From NCBI RefSeq assembly GCF_019966515.1, contig NZ_JAIMIB010000017.1, positions 1-64,000 on the forward strand: DNA of 64,000 bases. The letters are read 5' to 3'. Positions within the stretch are counted from its first letter, which is position 1. The number at the start of each line of letters is the position of its first letter. The stretch comes from Roseovarius aestuarii (lineage in GTDB: Bacteria > Pseudomonadota > Alphaproteobacteria > Rhodobacterales > Rhodobacteraceae). The notes under the pieces were generated by a model that made no database searches, had not been told where the DNA came from, and saw only the letters and a list, made by a program, of their open reading frames with translations. Shown in pieces: positions 39,573-48,562 of this stretch. Both the position numbers and the translations under genes were made by a program.

Positions 39573-40535
39573 ATGAAGAAATTACTGGCAGGGGCCGCGA
39601 TGACCTTGATGGCCCTGACGGGCGGTGCTGCGCAGTCGCAGGATTATCCGGATCGACCGATCATGATGATGGTCAGCTACGGCGCGGGTGGTGCGACGGA
39701 TTTTCAGGCCCGTATCGTGACCATGACCGCAGGGAACGAAGACGCGTTGGGCATGCCGATCGCGATCATCAACAAACCGGGCGCCGGGGGCCGCGTCGGG
39801 TGGAACTGGTTCGCAACGCAGGCCGATGCGGATGGATACACGCTTGCCGCCTATAATATTCCGCATTTCATTGCCCAGTCGATCGAGGGCGGTGTCGAAT
39901 ACGGTGCCGACAGTTTCGAGCCCATTGCGAACTGGGGTGCTGATCCGGCCGTTTTTGTCGTTGCTGCGGACAGCGAGATGAATTCGATGGACGATGTGCT
40001 CGCATATGCCAAGGAAAACCCGGGAAAGCTGACGTTTTCCGGTGCAGGATTGTTTGTCGGGCACCATATCGCCGCGCTTCAGCTTGAAAAGGCTGCGGGT
40101 GTCAAGCTGGCTTACATTCCCACCAAGGGCGGTGGTACGGCAGCGATGAAGGCGGTTATCGCCGGTGATGTCATTGCGGGTGTCAACAACCTGTCGGATG
40201 CATTCCGGGCACGCGAAGCGGGCAATGTCAAAATCCTGGGGGTCTTCGATCTGGAGCGGAACGAGTTCCTGTCAGATGTGCCTACCATGAAGGAACAGGG
40301 CCTTGATATCGACAACGCCAGCGTGAATTTCCGCGGCGTGATGGTACCCAAGGGCACACCGCAGGAAGTGATCGACAAGCTTGCCGCCACGGTACCCGAG
40401 ATGTTTGCCAATGATCGGGTGGCCAAGAAAATGAAGGCGGGCGGTTCGCCGATGCACATCATGACCCGCGAAGAAGTACAGGCGATGTGGCAGGCACGTC
40501 AGGCAACGCTTGAAGAGTTGCTGGCCGGCCTCTGA
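39573..40535 (+). CDS. tctC: TctC/Bug-family solute-binding protein
   Basis: 320 aa with a signal peptide (MKKLLAGAAMTLMALTGGAAQSQ) and a Bug/TctC fold starting YPDRPIMMMVSYGAGGATDFQARI. The substrate-contact loop NKPGAGGRVGWNWF and the KGGGTAAMKAVIAGDVIAG segment are typical. Bug proteins bind mono- to tricarboxylates. The neighbours suggest sulfoacetate or a similar C2 acid; the ligand cannot be read from sequence. The hairpin after the stop (40556-40582) may keep this mRNA more abundant than the downstream genes. Confidence 0.93.
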   Translation: MKKLLAGAAMTLMALTGGAAQSQDYPDRPIMMMVSYGAGGATDFQARIVTMTAGNEDALGMPIAIINKPGAGGRVGWNWFATQADADGYTLAAYNIPHFIAQSIEGGVEYGADSFEPIANWGADPAVFVVAADSEMNSMDDVLAYAKENPGKLTFSGAGLFVGHHIAALQLEKAAGVKLAYIPTKGGGTAAMKAVIAGDVIAGVNNLSDAFRAREAGNVKILGVFDLERNEFLSDVPTMKEQGLDIDNASVNFRGVMVPKGTPQEVIDKLAATVPEMFANDRVAKKMKAGGSPMHIMTREEVQAMWQARQATLEELLAGL

Positions 40536-40555
40536 AACGGTTGCAGAAACTAAAC

Positions 40556-40582
40556 GGGAAAGGGCAACTTGTGCCCTTTCCC
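40556..40582 (+). other. Strong intercistronic hairpin after tctC
   Basis: GGGAAAGGGCA (40556-40566) and TGCCCTTTCCC (40572-40582) form a perfect 11-bp stem with the loop ACTTG. It lies between tctC and the aldehyde dehydrogenase gene. No U-tract follows, so it probably stabilises the tctC message or partially terminates, raising binding protein over the enzymes. Confidence 0.7.
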
Positions 40583-40602
40583 CAACCAGACAGGAAATTT
40601 TC

Positions 40603-42012
40603 ATGAACGCGCAGGACGATCTTGCAATAGTCGATCAGGTCATGGCCCGCGCCCGCGCGGCGCAGAAGGTCTTTGAAACCGGAGCAACGCAGGAACGCTA
40701 TGACAGGGCGGCGGCGGCGGCCGGCTGGGCAATTATGGAACCAGATCGTAACCGGAGCCTTGCGGAGCTTGCGGTGAAAACCACCGGTCTGGGCAATGTG
40801 CCCGACAAGATCATCAAGAATCATCGCAAGACACTGGGCCTGATGCGCGACATTGCTGGGGCCAGAACCTGCGGTGTGATTGACGACAACCCCGATACCG
40901 GCATCACGAAAATCGCTCGCCCTGTCGGAGTCGTCGGTGCCGTCGTGCCGTCCACCAACCCGGCGGCAACGCCAGCGAACAATATCATCAACGCTCTGAA
41001 ATGCGGCAATGCGATCGTTTTGTCGCCCTCACCCAAGGGCATCCCCAGCTGCGAGTTGCTGCTGAGTTACATTTATACTGAATTCGACAAGCTCGGGCTG
41101 GATCATGATCTGGCGCAGATGATCCCGGCGCCCGGGTCCAAGGCGAAAACGCAACGGATGCTCGAAGCGGCCGATTTGCTTGTCGTCACCGGCAGTCAGG
41201 ACAATGTGCGCCGCGCCTACAGCAGCGGCACACCCGCCGTCGCGGTGGGGGCGGGCAATGTCACCGTGATCGTGGACGAAACCGCCGATCCAAAGGCCGC
41301 AGCCGCCAAGATCGCCGCTTCGAAATGTTTTGATAACGCCACATCCTGTTCCTCCGAAAACGAGATTGTCGTTGTGGATGCGGTCTATGACGATTTCGTC
41401 GCCGCGTTGGCAAAAGAGGGTGGCGCGCTGGTGCCCGCGACCGAGGCAGACGGGATCATCTCAAAGCTCTGGCCAGACGGGCATCTCAATCGTGCGGTGA
41501 TCGCGCAGGACGCCGCGCCGATGCTCGCAGCATTGGGGATGTCGGACAAGGTTCCTCCGGACACGCGATTTCTGGCGGTGGAAACCGACGGCATCGGGCC
41601 GGAACATCCGCTTTCGGGCGAAAAGCTCAGCCGTGTAGCGGCGCTTTATCGGGCCCGGGATTTTGATGATGCGCAGTCGATCGCCGCCCGCATTCTGGGT
41701 CATATGGGTGCCGGACATTCCATCGGGCTGCACAGTATTGATGACAGTCGGGCAATGGCCCTGGGCGCCGCCATTCCAACCTGCCGCGTCATCGTTAACC
41801 AGGCCCATTGTTTTGCCACGGGCGGCGCCTTCAACAACGGGATGCCGTTTTCGCTCAGCATGGGATGCGGCACCTGGGGTGGCAATTCAATCGACGATAA
41901 TCTGAACTGGCGTCATTTCATGCAGACCACCAAGGTGATCCGTGAAATCCCCCCTAATGAACCGAAGGTCGAAGATATTTTTGCCGCCTATTGGGGCGTC
42001 GCCGGGAAATGA
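40603..42012 (+). CDS. Acylating aldehyde dehydrogenase, SauS-like
   Basis: 469 aa from the ATG at 40603 (after CAGGAAATTTTC). CoA-acylating aldehyde dehydrogenase family (EutE/SauS/AdhE-like). The catalytic Cys is Cys249 in NATSCSSENEIVV, and the CoA-dependent set VGAGNVTVIVDETADP and MPFSLSMGCGTWGGNS is present. The reaction is an acyl-CoA plus NAD(P)H to the aldehyde, or the reverse. Next to a CoA ligase it fits the sulfoacetate pathway, where SauS reduces sulfoacetyl-CoA to sulfoacetaldehyde. Another C2-C3 acid is possible. Sulfoacetaldehyde acetyltransferase (Xsc) is not in the window. Confidence 0.8.
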   Translation: MNAQDDLAIVDQVMARARAAQKVFETGATQERYDRAAAAAGWAIMEPDRNRSLAELAVKTTGLGNVPDKIIKNHRKTLGLMRDIAGARTCGVIDDNPDTGITKIARPVGVVGAVVPSTNPAATPANNIINALKCGNAIVLSPSPKGIPSCELLLSYIYTEFDKLGLDHDLAQMIPAPGSKAKTQRMLEAADLLVVTGSQDNVRRAYSSGTPAVAVGAGNVTVIVDETADPKAAAAKIAASKCFDNATSCSSENEIVVVDAVYDDFVAALAKEGGALVPATEADGIISKLWPDGHLNRAVIAQDAAPMLAALGMSDKVPPDTRFLAVETDGIGPEHPLSGEKLSRVAALYRARDFDDAQSIAARILGHMGAGHSIGLHSIDDSRAMALGAAIPTCRVIVNQAHCFATGGAFNNGMPFSLSMGCGTWGGNSIDDNLNWRHFMQTTKVIREIPPNEPKVEDIFAAYWGVAGK

Positions 42013-43502
42013 CGCTTTCTGAATGCACACCTCCAGCCGGAACACTCCGTGACTGGATCGATAAACGCGCAGATGGGGATGGCACGGCCTTTGTCTTCCC
42101 GGAGGGAGAAGACAGCCTGGGCTGGGCTGAGCTGCGCGATACTGCTGCCCGCATCGCTGCGGCTCTGACGGCACGAGGGATCGCCCATGGCGAAAGCGTG
42201 GCGATCATGATGCCCAACGGGCGGGTGGCAGTTCAATGCCTGTTCGGGGTGCTTTATGGCGGGTTCCGGGCAACGATGATCAATCTTGTCGCCGGGCAGG
42301 AGGCGATTGCATATGCCCTGGCCCATTCGGAATGCCGGTTTGCCTTTGTTGATGAAGACCAGATGGCGTTGTTTCAGGAGGCGTCAGGGGTGGGTATCAC
42401 ACGCTTGAACCCCGACGATAGTGCGACGGCGCAGTTGCATGATGTGGCGCCGGGCGACCATGCGTTGCTGATGTACACCTCCGGCACAACAGGGCGGCCA
42501 AAAGGGGTGGTACACACGCAATCCAGCCTGCTGGCGGGGGGGTGGACGACGGCGATCGCCCATGCGCTGTCACCAGCGGATCGCGGTTTTTGCGTGCTGC
42601 CGATCTGCCATATCAACGGGCTTTGCGTCACTGTGATGGGCGCGCTTGTATCCGGCGGCTCGCTTGCCATGTGTCCGAAATTCTCGACCAGCCGGTTCTG
42701 GAAGAACGCGGAGCAGGCGGGGGCCACGTGGTTTTCCGTTGTTCCGACGATCATCTCTCACCTGCTGCATTCCAGCATTGACCCCGATCCAGGCACCAAG
42801 GCGCGGTTGCGCTTCGGGCGGTCCGCGTCTTCGGCGCTGTCACCTGATGTTCAGACGGCCTTTGAAATCCGCTTTGGCGTGCCGATCATCGAAACGATGG
42901 GCCTGACGGAAACCGCTGCTCAGATATTGTCGAACCCTTTGCCGCCCGGTACGCGCAAGATTGGCTCACCAGGGATAGCATTCGGCAACAAGGTCAGCAT
43001 CCTGTCGCCGGATTTTGCCCCGGTGCCAGCGGGACAGGAAGGCGAGGTTGCCGTGCAAGGCCCCAATGTCATGCTGGAATACCTGAAAAACCCCGAAGCG
43101 ACGCGGCAAACGTTTACGCCTGACGGCTGGCTGCGAACGGGTGATCTGGGCCGTATGGACGAAGACGGGTATCTGTTCATCACCGGCCGTCTGAAAGAGC
43201 TGATCATAAAAGGTGGAGAAAACATTGCCCCGCGCGAGATTGACGAGGCACTCTACTCGCATCCGGATGTGATCGAAGCGGCGGCCTTTGCCTGTCCCTG
43301 CGACAGTTACGGCGAAAGGATAGAGGCGGCGGTGAAGGTCAACGACAGCTCAACCCTGTCCGAGGCCGAACTACTGGCGATCTGCGTTCAGAAGCTTGGG
43401 CAATTCAAAAGCCCCGATCAGATACATTTCATGGAAGAACTTCCCAAAGGCCCGTCGGGTAAAATTCAGCGTCGGCTTTTGTCGGAAATGGCCCGGGTCT
43501 GA
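42009..43502 (+). CDS. AMP-forming acyl-CoA ligase, SauT-like
   Basis: 497 aa ANL-family ligase. P-loop MYTSGTTGRPKGVVHTQ (about 161-177), adenylate segment ETMGLTETAAQ, and the hinge and Lys at GDLGRMDEDGYLFITGRLKELIIKGGENIAPREID and GPSGKIQRR. ATG overlaps the dehydrogenase stop (ATGA), so the two work as a unit. With the SauS-like partner it would activate sulfoacetate (or a similar acid) to its CoA thioester. The acid is not determined by sequence. Confidence 0.8.
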   Translation: MTLSECTPPAGTLRDWIDKRADGDGTAFVFPEGEDSLGWAELRDTAARIAAALTARGIAHGESVAIMMPNGRVAVQCLFGVLYGGFRATMINLVAGQEAIAYALAHSECRFAFVDEDQMALFQEASGVGITRLNPDDSATAQLHDVAPGDHALLMYTSGTTGRPKGVVHTQSSLLAGGWTTAIAHALSPADRGFCVLPICHINGLCVTVMGALVSGGSLAMCPKFSTSRFWKNAEQAGATWFSVVPTIISHLLHSSIDPDPGTKARLRFGRSASSALSPDVQTAFEIRFGVPIIETMGLTETAAQILSNPLPPGTRKIGSPGIAFGNKVSILSPDFAPVPAGQEGEVAVQGPNVMLEYLKNPEATRQTFTPDGWLRTGDLGRMDEDGYLFITGRLKELIIKGGENIAPREIDEALYSHPDVIEAAAFACPCDSYGERIEAAVKVNDSSTLSEAELLAICVQKLGQFKSPDQIHFMEELPKGPSGKIQRRLLSEMARV

Positions 43503-43505
43503 ACG

Positions 43506-44405
43506 TCAATAGGCAACATCGGTCCGGTACGCTGGATCGTCCATCAACTCGAAATAGCGCTGTCGAAGCCTTATTGACGCCGGCCCTGCATGCCCGTTTG
43601 AAAAAACCCGCTCGCCTATCTGACTGACCGGGATGATACCGCCCCCCGAAGAAGTCAGAAATACTTCATCAGCCTCCATCAGTTCGTCAATCGGCAGATC
43701 ACGTTCGGTGGTCTCAAACCCGGCCTCCCGGCAAAGCTCCAGCGCTGTGCGGCGGGTGATGCCGTGGAGCACGCTCGTATCTGGTGTGACCGCGGATTTT
43801 CCCTTTATGGAAAACAGGTTAAAGCCCGGTCCTTCGGTGACGTTTCCGGCGTGATCAGGCAGAATGACGGTTTCAAAACCGCGATCCTTGGCTTCGAACA
43901 GACCCGCAGTAAAATCGCCCCAGTGATAGTTTTTCACCAGCGGATTCACACTGTCAGGCGGGATGCGGCGGACATCCTCTGACAGCCAGATTTTGACACC
44001 CTGATTTGCAATTTCCGGTTTGACAACATGTATGTAGGGCACGCACCAGGCGTAGAAATGATTGTCGCAGTCGCGTGGGTCCCGGCTGCCCGGGGTCAGC
44101 GGCGTGCCGCGGGCGGCGACCATCGCGCAATAGGCGTGCCGCAATCCAGATCGTGCAACGATCGCCTGCAACGCATTACTGATCTGGGCCTGCGACATGC
44201 CGATATTCATGCGGCAGGCGCTGATGGACGCTTCGAACCTGTCCAGATAATCGCCAAGCCGGAAGAAACCGCCGTTCCTGACCGGAACGACATCGTATGT
44301 TACGTCTGAATGTGTCACGGCCCAATCGGTCACGCCAATGGTTGCTTCGGCGATCGGAACCACCTGACCCTTGATCCACGCGGCACCTTGTGAAAATTCG
44401 TTCAT
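43506..44405 (-). CDS. Class IV aminotransferase resembling (R)-selective amine transaminases
   Basis: 299 aa fold-type IV PLP enzyme. Lys158 in PLVKNYHWGDF is the likely PLP lysine. HSDVTYDVVPV (residues 32-42), VRRIPPDSVNPLVKN and LMEADEVFLTSSGGGIIPVSQIG closely follow the (R)-amine transaminases rather than branched-chain or D-amino-acid transaminases. It converges with the CoA ligase gene with 3 bases between. It may deaminate or form an amine used by the neighbouring gamma-glutamyl-amine genes. The substrate remains inferred. Confidence 0.8.
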   Translation of the reverse strand: MNEFSQGAAWIKGQVVPIAEATIGVTDWAVTHSDVTYDVVPVRNGGFFRLGDYLDRFEASISACRMNIGMSQAQISNALQAIVARSGLRHAYCAMVAARGTPLTPGSRDPRDCDNHFYAWCVPYIHVVKPEIANQGVKIWLSEDVRRIPPDSVNPLVKNYHWGDFTAGLFEAKDRGFETVILPDHAGNVTEGPGFNLFSIKGKSAVTPDTSVLHGITRRTALELCREAGFETTERDLPIDELMEADEVFLTSSGGGIIPVSQIGERVFSNGHAGPASIRLRQRYFELMDDPAYRTDVAY

Positions 44406-44457
44406 CGCGCCCCTCCCGTTACTGGTCTAGAGCGCGTTTCGGATTCCGTAAAGGACG

Positions 44458-45669
44458 TCAGGTCCCGTAGGCGCGGGCCGGGGGCATCACGTCTGCGGTG
44501 GCGTCGATAATGGCGTCCGAGATTACGTCCAACTCGGTTTGGGTCAAACGCGCGGGCAGGCGGGTATCACAGGCCCGCATCAGCATGGCGCGGGTCTGCG
44601 GCAGCTCAGGTGCGCGGCCCGGAATAAACCGCCAGTTCCAGAACGCACGGGCGTTGTCGGTGCTCAGTCCGAAAACCTGGACCTTGACGCCACGACATGC
44701 AGCCGCCTCGGCGAACGCGCGGGTTTCATCCTCGGTCATGCCGACGAGGTTGAACTGGATCGAATCCGGTGCGCGTTCTTCCTGCTCAAGTTTTTCAGGG
44801 ACTTCCAGCCAGGGAGAAGCGTTCAACCGCGCGGCGACATAATCGTGATTTCGGCGCCCGTCGGTCACGCGGCGCTCAATCTCGGCCAGTTGCGGGCGGA
44901 TGATGGCGGCGGAAAGGTTATTGAGCCGCAGATTATAAAGCGGGAGCTGGTTCTGGGCTTTCGCAAACGCTGCATCCAGATCGGGGTCGGGGGTCGTGAT
45001 ATGTTTAGCCCAGTTATGTTCGTAGGCGCCCGACATGATCACTGCCCGCGCGATGATATCGGGGTCGTCAGTGATCATGATCCCGCCTTCACCGGCATTC
45101 ACAAGCTTGTAGGACTGAAAGCTGAAGCAGCCGACGCGGCCAATCGTACCAATATTGCGCCCGCCCCATGTGGTGCCAAGCGAATGCGCCGCGTCTTCGA
45201 CCACGGGCACACCACGCGCATAACAGAGCGCCATGATCTCATCCATGTCAGAAGTATGTCCGCGCATGTGGCTGATGATCACAGCGCTGATCGTGCTGTC
45301 CAATTTCTCGGTGAAGTCGGTGATATGAATCCGATAATTTTCACCGACTTCGCACAGGACGGGCACGCAATCGGCATGTATGACCGATGACGGGACCGCA
45401 GCAAATGTGAAAGCGGGGATTAGCACACGGGCGTCACGTGGCAAGCCGAGTGCCTTGAGCGACAGAAAAAGCGCGGCTGAGCATGAGGACACTGCAAGCG
45501 CATATTTACTGCCCATCAGATCAGCAAATTCGCGTTCCAGTAAAGTGACCGGCGCGTTTTCCGGTGCCGTGTAGCGAAAGAGATCTCCTGTTTTCAACAT
45601 CCGGTCTATTTCCGCGCGGGCTGCGGCGGGGATGGGCTCGGCGTCGTAGACGTTCGGAGGTAAGGTCAT
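44458..45669 (-). CDS. DegT/DnrJ/EryC1-family aminotransferase
   Basis: 403 aa PLP enzyme of the sugar/aminocyclitol aminotransferase family. The PLP lysine is in FSFQSYKLVNAGEGGIMITDD. The AHSLGTTWGGRNIGT and GDLFRYTAPENAPVTLLEREFADLMGSKYALAVSS segments are typical. No sugar-nucleotide genes are adjacent; its neighbours are amine-metabolism genes. It may act on an amino acid or a short amine instead of a nucleotide sugar. The upstream gap to the FAD oxidase gene holds no further gene. Confidence 0.88.
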   Translation of the reverse strand: MTLPPNVYDAEPIPAAARAEIDRMLKTGDLFRYTAPENAPVTLLEREFADLMGSKYALAVSSCSAALFLSLKALGLPRDARVLIPAFTFAAVPSSVIHADCVPVLCEVGENYRIHITDFTEKLDSTISAVIISHMRGHTSDMDEIMALCYARGVPVVEDAAHSLGTTWGGRNIGTIGRVGCFSFQSYKLVNAGEGGIMITDDPDIIARAVIMSGAYEHNWAKHITTPDPDLDAAFAKAQNQLPLYNLRLNNLSAAIIRPQLAEIERRVTDGRRNHDYVAARLNASPWLEVPEKLEQEERAPDSIQFNLVGMTEDETRAFAEAAACRGVKVQVFGLSTDNARAFWNWRFIPGRAPELPQTRAMLMRACDTRLPARLTQTELDVISDAIIDATADVMPPARAYGT

Positions 45670-45843
45670 GATTTCGGCTTTCCTGAATACTAATTTCGGT
45701 TTTTTTAAAACAGTGAAGCTGATCCGGAAAGAAAAAACTACTGGGAAGTCCGAGAAAAGGCGCGATCGTGCCGATCTTGTGCTTGAGGTAATTTATCAGC
45801 GGCTCGTACGGAACGTACCTGGATTGCGTGCAGGTTGCGGCGC

Positions 45844-47163
45844 TCAGAATCCGAGGCGGTCACGCATCGCATACCAGGTCATCGCCAGCACCAGCAGAGG
45901 TGAGCGCATCATGGTTCCGCCGGGAAATGACGGTGTGGGAATCCGCGCCAGCGTGTCGAACCCGGTCGAATTGGATTGCCCGATGATCGCCTGCGCCATC
46001 AACCAGCCGGAATGAGTTGCGGTGCCGACACCGTGACCGGAATAGCCCGATGCGGTCAGGATGTTCGGTGCCAGCCGCGCGAGGTATGGCATACGCTTCA
46101 TGGTGATGCCCAGCGTCCCACCCCAAGTGTAATCGATTTTGACGTCCTTCAGATGCGGGAAAATCTGGCTCATCGGTTTGCGCACCGTGGCGGCGATATC
46201 CGAGGGGAACTTGTAGCCATAACTCTCACCTCCTCCAAAGAGCAGCCGCTTGTCATGGCTGAGGCGGAAATAGTTGATGACGAATTTGGTGTCGGCCACG
46301 GCCACATCGCGCGCCAGCACCTTTGTTGCGTCATCGCCCAGCGGTTCTGTGGCTGCGATGAAATTGTTGATCGGCATCACCCGTGCCGCCACCTTGCGAT
46401 CAAGCCCGCCCAGATAGCCGTTGCACGCGAGGATCACATGATCGGCCTCGACCTGGCCATGCGTCGTGCGCACCACAGCCTTGCCACCAGTTTTGATGTC
46501 ATGCACCTCGGTGTTCTCGTGGATGCGGACACCGGCCGCCGCGGCGGCACGAGCCAGACCCAAAGCATAAGCCAGCGGGTGCAGATGGCCCGCCCCCATA
46601 TCGAGCGTGCCGCCCACATAGGCGGGCGAGGGGCAGATGGACTGTAACCCGTCGTGATCCAGTGCTTCGATCTGGTCATAGCCATAGCGCTTCTGCAGAT
46701 GCTCGGCATAATCATGCTCTTCGGCCACTTCACGGGTCGAAAAACAGGCATGGGCAATGCCGGGCTTCAGGTGGCAATCGATCTTGTGTCTGGCGACCAG
46801 TGACCTGACCAGGTCTTTGGCCTCTTCAGCCAGTTCCCAAAGCTTGAGTGCATCATCCTGACCAACCAGTTTTTCCAATCCGTGCTGGTCCATCCGCTGA
46901 CCGCTGCCCAGCTGCCCGCCATTACGCCCCGAGGCGCCAAAGCCTACGCGATGCGCATCCACAAGCACCACGTCGCGTCCGGCCTCGGCCAGATGTAGCG
47001 CCGCCGACAACCCCGTATAGCCTGCACCGATCACGCAGATATCTGCCCGCGTCTGACCCTTGAGGCGCTCGAACGGCTCGAGCGGCGTCGCGGTTGCGGC
47101 GTACCAGCTATCGGGATAGGTGCCTGGACGGTCATTGGCATAAAGCAGGTTCAAGGGCTTCAT
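45844..47163 (-). CDS. FAD-dependent amine oxidase, gamma-glutamylputrescine oxidase-like
   Basis: 439 aa from the ATG at 47163 (MKPLNLLYANDRPGTYPDSWYAATA), which matches the usual PuuB start. An in-frame ATG at 47205 overlaps the upstream stop and would add 14 residues. The FAD Rossmann motif is ICVIGAGYTGLSAALHLAEAG, and GASGRNGGQLGSGQRMDQ and the C-terminal TASGYSGHGVGTATHSG are DAO-family. PuuB-like enzymes oxidise gamma-glutamylated amines to the aldehyde. The preceding gene is a PuuA-like ligase, so the pathway is coherent. Confidence 0.88.
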   Translation of the reverse strand: MKPLNLLYANDRPGTYPDSWYAATATPLEPFERLKGQTRADICVIGAGYTGLSAALHLAEAGRDVVLVDAHRVGFGASGRNGGQLGSGQRMDQHGLEKLVGQDDALKLWELAEEAKDLVRSLVARHKIDCHLKPGIAHACFSTREVAEEHDYAEHLQKRYGYDQIEALDHDGLQSICPSPAYVGGTLDMGAGHLHPLAYALGLARAAAAAGVRIHENTEVHDIKTGGKAVVRTTHGQVEADHVILACNGYLGGLDRKVAARVMPINNFIAATEPLGDDATKVLARDVAVADTKFVINYFRLSHDKRLLFGGGESYGYKFPSDIAATVRKPMSQIFPHLKDVKIDYTWGGTLGITMKRMPYLARLAPNILTASGYSGHGVGTATHSGWLMAQAIIGQSNSTGFDTLARIPTPSFPGGTMMRSPLLVLAMTWYAMRDRLGF

Positions 47164-47197
47164 CTTTCGAGAAAAAATCAAATTCCAACGGTGCGGG

Positions 47198-48559
47198 TCA
47201 GACATTCACCAGCAGATGTTCGCGCTCCCATGGGCTGATGACTTGCAGGAACTCATCATATTCGGCGCGTTTCACGATCGAGTAGACACGGGCAAATTCA
47301 GGCCCCAGGATTTCGTGCAGATCGGTCGCCGCGTCAAAGAGGTCCAGTGCATCGCCCAGGACCTGCGGGATTTCGGATTCACCCGCATAGGCATCGCCTT
47401 TAAATTGCTTGTCCGGGCGAGTTTCGTTCATCATGCCAAGAAGGCCACAGGCAAGGCTGGCCGCGATGGCCAGATAGGGGTTGCAATCCATCCCCGCCAG
47501 ACGGTTTTCGACGCGGCGCGCCTTGGGGCCGGACAGTGGCACGCGGATGCCGGTGGTGCGGTTGTCGCGCGCCCAGGCCAGATTGATAGGGGCGGCGTTA
47601 TCCTTGACGTAGCGGCGGTAGGAATTCACGTAAGGTGCCTGCACGGCGATGGCCGCAGGCATGTGTTTCTGCAACCCGCCGATGAAATGATAAAACGCGT
47701 CCGTTTCACCGCCTTGTGGACCGGAAAAGATGTTTTCGCCGGTTTCGATATCAAGGATCGAGTGGTGGATATGCATGGCCGAGCCGGGTTCTTCCGCAAT
47801 CGGTTTGGCCATGAAAGTGGCAAAGGCGTTGTGACGCAGCGCGGCCTCGCGGATGAGGCGCTTGAAGTAGAACACCTCGTCGGCCAGCTTGACCGGATCG
47901 CCATGCAATAGGTTGATCTCAAGCTGTCCGGCGCCACCTTCCTGAGTGATGCCGTCAATTTCAAACCCCTGCGCCTCGGCGAAATCATAGATGTCGTCGA
48001 TGACAGGTCCGAACTCGTCCACGGCCGTCATCGAATAGGCCTGACGCGCGGCGGCAGGGCGGCCCGAGCGGCCGATCATCGGCTCGATTTCCTTGGCCGG
48101 GTCGATATTGGGCGCGACGATGAAAAACTCCATCTCGGGGGCAACCACAGCCCTGAGACCACGCTGGGCATAGAGATCCACAACCCGTTTCAGCACGTTG
48201 CGCGGGCTGCAGCCGATCGGTTTGCCATCGCGGTCCTCGGCATCGTGGATCACCTGCAGGGTCCAGTCGCCGGTCCAGGGGGCGGCGGTGGCGGTGGAGA
48301 AATCGGGCCGCAGGATCATGTCCTTTTCGATAAAGCCTTCCTCTTCGTCAGCCGCCTCGCCCCAGTCGCCGGTAATGGTCTGATAGAAAATCGAATCCGG
48401 CAGGTGGAAATAGTCCTGCTTGGCGAATTTCGAAGCCGGAACCGCTTTGCCGCGGGCAATGCCGGGCAGGTCCGAGACGATGCATTCGACCTCATCCAGG
48501 CGGCGGCCCTCCAGATAGGCCTTGGCGGCGTCCGGTAGATTGTCTTTCCAGTCGGCCAT
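47198..48559 (-). CDS. Glutamine synthetase-like gamma-glutamyl-amine ligase (PuuA-type)
   Basis: 453 aa. Glutamine synthetase fold with the catalytic-domain segments EMEFFIV, EGGAGQLEINLLHGDP and MAKPIAEEPGSAMHIHHSILD. The family opening LDEVECIVSDLPGIARGKAVP is that of PuuA/GlnT ligases, which join glutamate to putrescine or another amine at the cost of ATP. It lies between a class I glutaminase and the FAD oxidase. Substrate amine unknown. Confidence 0.9.
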   Translation of the reverse strand: MADWKDNLPDAAKAYLEGRRLDEVECIVSDLPGIARGKAVPASKFAKQDYFHLPDSIFYQTITGDWGEAADEEEGFIEKDMILRPDFSTATAAPWTGDWTLQVIHDAEDRDGKPIGCSPRNVLKRVVDLYAQRGLRAVVAPEMEFFIVAPNIDPAKEIEPMIGRSGRPAAARQAYSMTAVDEFGPVIDDIYDFAEAQGFEIDGITQEGGAGQLEINLLHGDPVKLADEVFYFKRLIREAALRHNAFATFMAKPIAEEPGSAMHIHHSILDIETGENIFSGPQGGETDAFYHFIGGLQKHMPAAIAVQAPYVNSYRRYVKDNAAPINLAWARDNRTTGIRVPLSGPKARRVENRLAGMDCNPYLAIAASLACGLLGMMNETRPDKQFKGDAYAGESEIPQVLGDALDLFDAATDLHEILGPEFARVYSIVKRAEYDEFLQVISPWEREHLLVNV

Positions 48560-48562
48560 GTC

